Assembly (NCBI GenBank): GCA_949128115.1 | Contig: OX421965.1 | Coordinates: forward strand, 28,391,681-28,455,680 | DNA length: 64,000 nucleotides | Origin: Anaspis maculata | Taxonomy: Eukaryota; Arthropoda; Insecta; Coleoptera; Scraptiidae | Reading direction: 5' to 3' | Part shown: positions 56,007 to 64,000 of the stretch, in pieces | How positions within the stretch are numbered: position 1 is the stretch's first letter | Layout of the letters: every line of letters starts with the position of its first letter | Made by a program: the position numbers and the translations under genes | Notes under the pieces: model-generated | What the model was told of the DNA's origin: nothing | Database searches by the model: none | The model's input: only the letters and a program-made list of their open reading frames with translations

Positions 56007-57248
56007 AAGGGGAACTGTGGGTAAAATTTTGTGTCAATTTTAAAATTTATACAGGGTGTTTCAGGAATGATAGCAAAAAAATCAACTGTGGGTAGATCTC
56101 GTCAAAATATGACGAAAACCTATATACCATTTTGCAAAGTTCCGCCTAATGACGAAGATACAGCCCTCCAAAGTTCACTTTTTTCGGATTTCAAAAATTT
56201 GTAACCCAGGAACATTTTGACAAATTTAGCCTTTATTCAGCAGAAGCTGGTTTGTCATAATTATCGATCAACCTGCCAAATTTGGAAAGAATTCAACGGA
56301 ATTCCAATGGAGTTATGGGGGTCAATAATTTAGAAGCATCCGAAGAAAAGTTAACTCAAGGTGACCCCTCATAACTTCTACGCCACTGATTGGATTCTTT
56401 CCAAATTTGGCAGGTTGATGGATAATTTTGACAAACCAGCTTATGCTAAATTAAAGCTAAATTTGTCAAAACGATCCTGAGTTACAAATTTTTGAAATCC
56501 GAAAAAAGTGAACTTTGGAGGGCTGTATCGTCGTCATTAGGCCGAACTTTGCAAAATGGTATATAGGTTTCCGCCATATTTTGACGAGATCTACCCACAG
56601 TTAAATTATTTGCTAGGTATATCCCTGAAACATCCTGTATAGCTGCGGGATGGCTTTAGTTGATTTTTAGTCAAAATCGCATCGAAAAATTCCAAGCCGT
56701 TACGAAGTTATCGTAAATTTGGTGGGCTGATTATGACGTCATACTGCGCACCGGAAAAGACAGGTCGGCAGGCCAAGGCACCACGCAAACAATTACTAGA
56801 CCTTTATAAAATGAAACAAGTTTACCAAACGGTAGACGCAGGTCATTTGACTTCAATTTCAAAGTTACAGTGAACCAAATTCCAGTAGACATTTTTTAAA
56901 ACATAATCAAAGTGCGACTTCGCGATTTCGCCATTATGTTTTTAAAAATGTCTACTGAAATTTGGTTCACCGTACTTTGAAATTGAAGTCAAATGACCTG
57001 CATCTACCGTTTGTTAAACTTATTCAATTTTATAAAGGTCTAGTACCTAATTGTTGGCGTGGTGCCTTGGCCTGCCGACCTGTCCTTTCCGGTGCGCAGT
57101 ATGACGTCATAATCAGCCCACAAAATTTACGATAACTTCGTAACAGCTTGGAATTTTTCGATGCGTTTTTGACGAAAAATCAACTAGAGCCATCCCGCAG
57201 CTATATAAATTTTAAAATTGGCACGAAATTCTACCCACAGTCCCCCTT
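56007..57248. mobile_element. TA-flanked foldback (family F) with a second foldback inside its left arm
   Basis: The ends AAGGGGAACTGTGGGTA and TACCCACAGTCCCCCTT are flanked by TA (56005-56006 and 57249-57250). Without the insertion at 56052-56637 the outer element is about 650 bp of almost continuous palindrome, centred near 56915 (the AAAACATAATC / ATTATGTTTTTA turn). It contains GGTCGGCAGGCCAAGGCACC in both arms. It is non-coding. Confidence 0.88.
56052..56637. mobile_element. inner TA-flanked foldback inserted in family F element
   Basis: The ends CAGGGTGTTTCAGG and CCTGAAACATCCTG are flanked by TA (56050-56051 and 56638-56639). Arms of about 270 bp are centred near 56345. The undisturbed right arm of the host element shows the pre-insertion sequence AAATTTATATAGCTG, confirming both the boundaries and the duplicated TA. 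Confidence 0.92.
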
Positions 57249-57310
57249 TAAGGAAAAAGCGTTCCCCACAAAACGTGTCCGAAAAAAACGTTCCTCACAA
57301 ATCGTCCCCA

Positions 57311-57468
57311 GGGTCCTTATTTTTGAAACCGGCGAGATGAATTCACATGGGATTGCTATGGAAATCCCCTGTAAGCCCATGTTTCCGCTCCTGCGATTGG
57401 CTGCTGTCATAGTAAGCGCACGATTTTTACATGGGAAATGAATTCACACGTTTCAAAAATACGGACCC
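57311..57468. mobile_element. 158-bp MITE
   Basis: The ends GGGTCCTTATTTTTGAAAC and GTTTCAAAAATACGGACCC are inverted (18 of 19 positions). Subterminal ATGAATTCACA(T/C) also pairs near both ends. It lies within the repeat-bounded element 57251-58020. Confidence 0.75.
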
Positions 57469-57639
57469 AGAAAAATAGATCCCCGGAATAACATCTCAAG
57501 TAGAAACGTCACCGGGAGCAAAACCCATGTAAATAACGTCCCTGAAAAATCAATCCTCAGTGAAAACCGTACTTGGAAAAAACCGAGGAAAAAACGTTCC
57601 TATATAATTTCTGTTTGGGAGAACCCACTGACGTACCCA

Positions 57640-57925
57640 AGCCAGCTTCCTTGCATCTTGCTGTACTTATTGTTCGGTTCCTTAGCGGGCCCTGCGGGCC
57701 CCTTTTATGCTTTGTTGTGCTCTCTATCTCTGTAGCCCTATTGTGCCCCCTTGGGTCTTTATGTGTTATTTTTTGAAACCCTGACTAGCTCCTTGGTGTG
57801 GAGCCCTACGGAGGCCCTCGTTGTTGCGTTATTTTCCTGAAACCATAATAAGTTTCTTTGCTCCTTGATGTATCACTCGGTTCCCTAGCGGGCCCTTTAT
57901 GTCATTTGCGTCTTCTTATTGTGGG
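57640..57925 (+). repeat. degenerate GC-rich minisatellite, copy 2
   Basis: Units such as TTCGGTTCCTTAGCGGGCCC and GGGCCCCTTTTATGCTTTGT repeat with a period of about 45-50 bp. They resemble the array at 12720-13130 in both motif order and composition. Confidence 0.65.
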
Positions 57926-58889
57926 GCTCTTTTTGACGTTTTGTGGGGGACATATTTTCCGGAGACGAGGGGACGTTTCTTTCGGGGACGTTTTGTGAGG
58001 AACATTTTTCCGTTCCTCGGTACTGCATGGTGGTGATAAAGAAGGTATGAATGTAACGAGATTACAAGAAATGCCAGAGCCTGCGCCTGCCAAAAGTCAA
58101 TAACGTAACAAATCTCAGAGTTCGTTACCTACACAATTCTCAAGTAACGAAAGGAGACGACGTGCGCGACTAACTTATCCAATAAGGCACACTCAATTGA
58201 TTCGCTCCTGATTCCTCCGAAAGCAAGCCCGAACCGCGATAAATATGCGACTTTCCGTACCATCTACTTCTACCCAACACCAAAAGGATCCCGCATAACT
58301 CGTCCTACTTTCCAGGCAATCCCTCTTGTAATTTTTTTCCCTTTTTGGTGTGGCCCTATCTCTACTCGTTAGTGGCGTTATCCGTCTTTGTTTTCGAACC
58401 TCAACTCTGGCTCACCACCACCACCATCGCCCAGACGCATCATTTGTCTTTAATCCCCATTCGGAATTTATGGGGCAGAAGTAGTGGTGTAAAACCGCAG
58501 TAGATTTGTGAAAATAGAAGTCTAAATACGTGATTGCAATAAACTAAAAGAAAAAAAGAATATGAAAAATTGCTGACCGCAGAGAGGGATAGATAAATCG
58601 TCTCTGCGTCTCGAGCCGAGTCGCGTTCTTTGGCAGGATTAAACGTGTTGCGGAAAAGCTCTTGATATAAACCACTTTGTCCGGGTTTTGAGGAAAGAAA
58701 AGCTGGGAGCTCACGCAAATTTCTCATATCTCAGGTTTTGTACTTCTACGTTACTAATAAACGTGAGTATGTCAGCCTCGCAGGCTGTCAGAGTGGAACG
58801 GATGTGGTTTTCAATTAAGTTGATTAAAAAAAATGTAACGTCGAGCAGGCTTTTCAGATGTTGTAGGCGCAAACGTAAGATGGCGAGTG

Positions 58890-59283
58890 CCAGTGGGGTA
58901 TTTAGAGATTTGGGATGGGGGACAAGGTGAATTTTTTTTTAATAACGCAAGATACGTGAGAAAGAGGGGTTTGCGGGAGGGAAGGGGGTGTGAACAGAAG
59001 GTAGACAAAATGCCTCCATCCATCAATAAACAGCAAATTTTTGGACTAATAGTAATTATTGTGTAGAAGGGTAGGTAGAACGCATTATACCTACATTTAT
59101 TTATACATGCATATTACGTATTATACAACGAAATTAGGTATACATTTTCAAAACTAGAAACTAGAACATTATCGGAGCGGGTCTGTTCTTTTGCGGGTAT
59201 ACCTTATTCTTCTTCTTATCATCATTACAGATCGATGGGGGAAGACACATGCCCCTCATGCCACCCTCATAAATACGCCACTG
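58890..59283. mobile_element. 394-bp hAT MITE with perfect 8-bp target duplication
   Basis: It begins CAGTGGGGTATTTAGAG and ends CATAAATACGCCACTG. GCGAGTGC stands immediately outside both ends (58882-58889 and 59284-59291), a perfect 8-bp target duplication diagnostic of hAT transposition. The interior is non-coding and AT-rich. Confidence 0.9.
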
Positions 59284-59856
59284 GCGAGTGCCAAACGAAA
59301 CAACCAAGGAAAACGCCGATGAAAAGAATACGTCATCTAATTACGACAAATTATTCTCATGTGGAATTAAAAGAAATCCAGTGTATGGGAGTTTCAAGTT
59401 AGGCGATAGGTACGTCACCCAGAAGGGCACTTGAACTCCAACGCTGTTGGGCAGGCAGAAAATATTTTTATTCACAAACACTATGATAACAGACTCATTT
59501 CTGACTTTTAAAAAGTTGGAAAGAGACGCTTTGTTGATGATTTTTTTTCCGCCTCCCAAATCACTTTCCGCCCGGTTAGAGGGCGGAAAGTACATGGCCT
59601 CCTTGATTGATTGACAATTGACAGATGGATGACGGAATGACAGGTGTGGAGGGGCTCGAATGGAAGAGTCAAACGCAGTTTTGTTAGGTTAAGGGTGCCA
59701 GTTATTATTATGGTATAGTGTTTATGATATGATTATTGATGATTCTAATAGCCTAGTTGACTATTTAAACTCCTTGTCTTCATTCTAACCATTCTTAATG
59801 GTTGTGAATAAAATAGTAAGTATACATACTCTCGGTGGTAATTCCTGCTTCAAGCA

Positions 59857-59882
59857 TAGCTGCGAGCGTAAGCTCGCAGCTA
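59857..59882. repeat. perfect 11-bp stem hairpin
   Basis: TAGCTGCGAGC-GTAA-GCTCGCAGCTA. It is isolated, 50 bp before the MITE at 59932, and its function is unknown. Confidence 0.8.
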
Positions 59883-59931
59883 TCTTGCTCTCAGCAGTAA
59901 TGAAGCACTTCCCGCCTCGGTATGTAATATA

Positions 59932-60062
59932 CCGGGTGTTTATAAACGTCTGTGATCGCGGCAGGCTTTGGTCAGGCCAAAAGTCGCAGTGAAAGGCACG
60001 ATTTGAAAGAGTGATGGGAGATTCCAAAGGCGATATGATAACAAACGTTTATAAACACCCGG
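59932..60062. mobile_element. 131-bp TA-flanked MITE
   Basis: The ends CCGGGTGTTTATAAACG and CGTTTATAAACACCCGG are exact inverted repeats, flanked by TA (59930-59931 and 60063-60064). It is the smallest TA-flanked element in the window. Confidence 0.88.
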
Positions 60063-60243
60063 TACTATTATAATTTGGTGTCAACAGTGGCAGCGGGTGC
60101 ATACTATCGTTTTTTGTACGCTTGCTTCAACAGTGTTTGTGATCAGCAAAGATAAATGCAGGATCATCGTCTGTTTTTTCTTACTATGACTGATCTAGTC
60201 GTTCACACAATTCGGCCGGATTACAACAAATATTTTCCCATTA

Positions 60244-60872
60244 AGGACGGAGTTCAGTTGGTGAAATAAGCGTTGCGGAATCAATCAGTCTGGGTTTATT
60301 CCTTGACGGATTTTCACCATTTTGGTCTCTTTCGAAAGCTACAAGGATGTTCTTTGGTTTGAGCCCATTGGCATTTCCAAAATCCAAAATTAATTTTTTC
60401 AAATGTCAAAGTTATTTTTTTTTTATTTCGGAAATGCCAATGGGCTCAAACCAAACTACATCCTTGTAGCTTTCAAAAGAAACCAGAATGGAAAGAATCC
60501 GTCAAGGAATAAACCCAGACGGATTGATTTCACAACGCTTATTTCACCAATATGACTCCGATTGGTAAAATAAGCGTTGCGAAATCAATCCGTCTGGGTT
60601 TATTTCTTGACGGATTTTTACCATTTTGGTCTCTTTCGAAAGCTACAAGGATGTACTTTGGTTTGAGCCTATTGGCATTTCCAAAATCCAAAAATATTTT
60701 TTTCAAATGTCAAAATTCAATTTTTTTTTTGGATTTTGGAAATGCCAATGGGCTCAAACCAAAGTAAATATTTGTAGCTTTCGAAAGAGACCAAAATGGT
60801 AAGAATCCGTCAAGGAATAAACCCAGACGGATTGATTTCGCAACGCTCATTTCACCAATATGACTCCGTCCT
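60244..60872. mobile_element. dimeric foldback element (family H)
   Basis: Two complete foldback units stand in tandem (60244-60560 and 60561-60872). Each has arms of about 140 bp containing AATAAGCGTTGCG, TTCCTTGACGG, GGTCTCTTTCGAAAGCTACA and GGCATTTCCAAAATCC, followed by their inverse. The outer ends AGGACGGAGT / ACTCCGTCCT are inverted repeats. The junction (GACTCCG-ATTGG) has lost one terminus. Related sequence: 26600-26765 and, for the GGCATTTCC block, 3-757. Confidence 0.8.
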
Positions 60873-61041
60873 CAAAGGCTAGGAGAATTAAATGTAATTT
60901 TGTTGACGCTAGTGAATAGTGACAAATCATCAAGTGACAATGATCAACATCCAAGGTCAAGTCTCGTCGTATCCCAACCACAGGGCTCAAAATTTTTAGT
61001 GTAAAATGTGACGCAGAAAATTCGCAGCTTGGACTGGTTTG

Positions 61042-61327
61042 TAGCTTAGAATGTTCACTGCTTAGAATGTCCATAGCTTAGAAAGATCATACATTTGAAT
61101 GGTCCGTAGCTTAGAAAGTTCATAGCTTAGAATTCGACGGAAATTTGCGGCAACGGAGCGCGTATACTAGGAGTTGTCAAACGTTCCCAACAATTTTGCA
61201 AACCAAGCAAAATGTGTACATTGATGTCGTCTGGTTCAGTAGTTTGGACCATTGGTAGTACGGACATTCTAAACTATCGACTTTCTAAGCTATGAACATT
61301 CTAAGCTACGAGCGTTCTAAGCTATGG
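61042..61327. mobile_element. element with inverted arrays of TAGCTTAGAATGTCCA repeats
   Basis: The left side (61042-61138) has five imperfect units of about 17 bp, TAGCTTAGAATGTTCAC / TAGCTTAGAAAGTTCA. The right side (61262-61327) has four inverted units (GAACATTCTAAGCTACGA and similar). About 120 bp of unrelated sequence lies between them. It looks like a small non-autonomous transposon whose ends are arrays of one binding site. The family is unknown. Confidence 0.65.
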
Positions 61328-61339
61328 ACGTCGAATACC

Positions 61340-63395
61340 TACTACAAAGCAAGTACATGCCCACTAATTTCTGTAAAAATCCAGATTGCTTCCATAAAAG
61401 GAAGAAAAGAACACTCTTCGTTTACAACTTACAACTTACACCGCGCATCAGACTCTGCTCCTCACCCTGGATTATTATACGACAGAGGGATGCCTACGTA
61501 TATGCAAGCAGCTACTGCAATTGAATCTCTGCGAATTCCGTTTTCCACGATGGCTCCTTCAGGATTACGAACTCGATATTTTCGTGCGTTTCCTTTCCTT
61601 CCGCGCGGGCTCTTTCACCTTTCCCTATAATAGATGTATGTCAGGCAAAAAGCTCACGATAGCGTGTGCTCATAGCTCTTCCTCCGGCAAGACTGCGCTA
61701 TTCGAGAAGTCTTGAAAATTGAAATCCGGATGGGAAAACACGTAACATTCATATAGAAATCGAATATTATTTACACAAAAGCTGACACACATATAGGGTC
61801 GTCGAACTTCTAGCCGAAGTTCTGTGTAAGAATTTTTTGAAACAGCACAGTAACAATAGATTGGGGAGGGGGTGCTAGAAAATCACACGGCGGCGGATTT
61901 ATTATTTCCGTGAGCGAGGCCTACCAGCTGTGGTCTTTTGTTCACGTCAAATGCATTATATTCATATTGATCACCAGGCGAGTTTTCAATCGTTATTGAG
62001 GCGTTCACCCCTGCTGAAGTCACAGGTCCTCAATCCTCACACACATAGAGGCATAGGTAGGCGCACAAAGTGGGCTAGCGTAGCGTTAATGAACACAAGG
62101 AAATAATGGGGTGCTAATGTGCCCGGTAGGTGAGTATTAGGTATTCAAAAAGTTGGACTTAATTGATGATTTTTCTGAAGTAACACTTGGATATTGGAAA
62201 TTTGCGTGTTTTCATAAAAGAGGTTTGACCTGACGTTTGCATAAGGGGCCCAACAATATAAACAATAAATGGGGTAATCAATCACGAGAGTGTCTCAATC
62301 GCAGGTTTCTTGGCATAGATCAGTAGGCAATAACGAATTATGACACTTACGCAATAGTCTTATCATGAGAACCAAGAAGATTTCGCAAGCTGCACGAGAA
62401 TCGGATTATTGGTGAAGAAATTCAATGTGGTGACATATCCTCAATGGCCAATGTGGTTCAATTCCATGTTGGAGGCGTGAGCTGGGACCGCAGTTAATTG
62501 CCAAATCATCCAACATAAACTAGAGCCCCCAGACCCTCTCAAGGCCATGACACACTCCGAAACACACGTTCCTAGCCCCATTTGTCTCAAAGTGTCTTCC
62601 ATTTCATCCTGCCAGCGCTTTCTTGGTTTTCGCTTTTACATTCCCGACCCATCACCCAACGAAAAGGAGAGTATTGCGGACGCGCTGAAAAATTTCGAGA
62701 TGGAACAGATTATCGGTGACGGATTCTTGAACATTTTTTGACAATTTTCACTTGCAAATACATACAAAACCGGCCTAGCTTATTGAGACCGAACTCAAAT
62801 GATGGAGCTCAAACTGAAGACCTAGTTAAATTGAGAATTTTCACAATGAAATTATTCAGAGGAAACTTTGAGGTTTTCTCGGGAAAATCAAATTTTCCCA
62901 GAAATTTCTACAATTTTTTGTTCAATTATTGTGGAAGATGCTCCTAAATTGTTTGAATCTTCCTCTCAAATTTCAACTTCCCACCCGCAGGGACATCTTG
63001 TACCAAAATCTCTTCCTGTTCCTAGCTACTCGCCGGGGAAGCTTTGGGGTGATACAACCTATTTTTTCTAAGGTTGACGATAGCCTTTGTATTCTTTTCT
63101 GTTTGTTTTATTTTTGCTGCATAACCTTCTGCATGCCTATCTGTTGAGATTTGTTTTCCTTCTTGAATATTGTATTTACTGTTTGTAGCCACGACGCCGA
63201 CGCTTGTGTTAATTATTATGCTTTTATTTGCCTTGGTAATATTGCTTGTGCATGCGTGTTACAGGTATTTACTTGCATTGGTGACATTTCATATTTTATT
63301 CAGTTATTTCGGTTTACTGCTTATAACGTAGTTTATTTTGATTTTGTTTTGGTTAGAATTTTAAATTGATTTAATTTGATTATTGGTGCACGCAA
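61340..63395. other. no gene recognised
   Basis: AT-rich. The ORFs at 61292-61630, 62547-62741 and 62929-63147 have no recognisable motif, and no splice-linked exon set was found. Confidence 0.35.
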
Positions 63396-63400
63396 AATAG

Positions 63401-63658
63401 TTTACCCGAAACTGACAGATAAAGTGTCCATTACAAAGCGTCTTTTGACACAGGAAAGTGAGATTTCCCAGCCTAGGCAGGAAAATGTCACTTTCCTGCG
63501 TCAAAAACGTTTTGCTTGCTGGAAACTGTTGGAAACCAGACCCAGCAACGTGATATTTGCCAAATTGTGCCAAAATGACATTTAAGTATTCTGGTAGGTG
63601 TATATGATTCTGGTACTCATTTCTTTCTTTGTGGTTTATTGAGGCAGTTTCGGGTAAA
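63401..63658. mobile_element. 258-bp MITE with TTTACCCGAAACTG ends
   Basis: The left end TTTACCCGAAACTG and the right end CAGTTTCGGGTAAA are exact inverted repeats of 14 bp. Internally, CAGGAAAGTGA and TCACTTTCCTG form a second hairpin centred on CCTAGG (about 63470). No clear target duplication. No gene is seen from there to the window end; a short ACAGGGC...GCCCTGT hairpin lies at 63692-63749. Confidence 0.65.
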
Positions 63659-64000
63659 ACGTTACACATGATACGCTAGGAAAATGTCTACAGGGCATGT
63701 AGGCTCCAGGCCTCGCTTACGCTCGTCCTTGAATATGCCCACTAGCCCTGTGAAGATTAATAGAATTTGTAATCGTCTCATAGATATACATAACGCGCAA
63801 AAGTAATACATAGGTAATCAAAAATATAAGTTTTGCAGTTTATGTATGTAGCTTGACATTTTTTGTCAAAGTAGTGTCAAAATCGAGGTCAAAAGTTGCA
63901 AGAAATTCGAATTTTTCCTCGATTTATAGACACGCGAGCGCTACTGTGCTTTTTCCAGACCCTCAGCCTTTTTTGCAGCTTTCGGCTATGCCTAATGATG

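Larger units (their letters stand above)
57251..58020. mobile_element. element with ACGTCCC-type subterminal repeats around a minisatellite
   Basis: 57251-57310 and 57470-57610 contain repeated AACGTTCCCCACAAAACGTC / CCGAAAAAAACG motifs. 57935-58020 has the same motifs inverted (GGGACGTTTTGTGAGGAAC). They bracket a small MITE (57311-57468) and the second copy of the GC-rich minisatellite. The exact ends and target duplication are not resolved. The organisation parallels 12356-13625. Confidence 0.55.

Noticed and set aside
1..64000. CRISPR arrays, operons or other prokaryotic systems
   Set aside because: Spliced genes, poly(A) signals and eukaryotic retrotransposons show this is nuclear insect DNA. 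The regular repeats are minisatellites without unique spacers.

Overview
This is insect nuclear DNA. It is AT-rich, its exons are split by GT-AG introns, it has TATA and AATAAA signals, and it carries LINE, SINE, LTR and DNA-transposon sequence. The very short introns of the one complete gene (54-86 bp) are reminiscent of beetles, but the order cannot be settled from this window. Only two convincing host genes are visible. One is the last exon of a Cys-loop ligand-gated chloride channel subunit (8537-8828, + strand), which resembles the insect pHCl group. The other is a complete six-exon classic odorant-binding protein gene (9454-10213, + strand) with its own TATA box and poly(A) signals.

The rest is mostly repeats, and the dominant theme is DNA elements built as long inverted repeats (foldbacks). 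Many are flanked by a TA dinucleotide, as expected for Tc1/mariner-type insertion: 3-757, 3477-4556, 5925-8103, 15549-15970, 22599-24082, 31518-32132, 38262-39918, 44689-46926, 56007-57248 (with a second one, 56052-56637, inside its left arm) and 59932-60062. In most of the larger ones the two arms make up nearly the whole element, so a transcript would be one long hairpin. A hAT-like foldback (22194-25156) contains head-to-head tandem arrays and has a TA foldback nested in its left half. A further dimeric foldback lies at 60244-60872.

Layout: 1-8536 is probably intron of the channel gene and holds four foldback or MITE insertions, a broken LINE and a tRNA-Asp-derived SINE. 8537-10330 holds the two genes. 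11400-14530 holds a gypsy relic split by two DNA elements. 14900-16920 has a LINE tail, a SINE with 14-bp target duplications and MITEs. 18500-21400 has a GC-rich island and a LINE relic. 22190-25160 is the nested hAT foldback. 28459-29937 is a LINE relic with a zinc knuckle. 33985-35765 is a striking minisatellite with a 467-bp higher-order repeat, bracketed by a TATA box and an AATAAA-hairpin. 40572-41143 is a solo LTR with a 5-bp target duplication and a cluster of heat-shock elements. 52031-53640 is a 5'-truncated CR1-like LINE with an uninterrupted reverse transcriptase. The right end has more MITEs.

No host operon-like or pathway-level organisation is visible. The two genes lie about 0.6 kb apart in the same orientation, each with its own signals. 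The most unusual features are the density of near-complete palindromes (roughly a fifth of the window), the heat-shock-type solo LTR, and two unrelated-looking elements that share one GC-rich minisatellite core.
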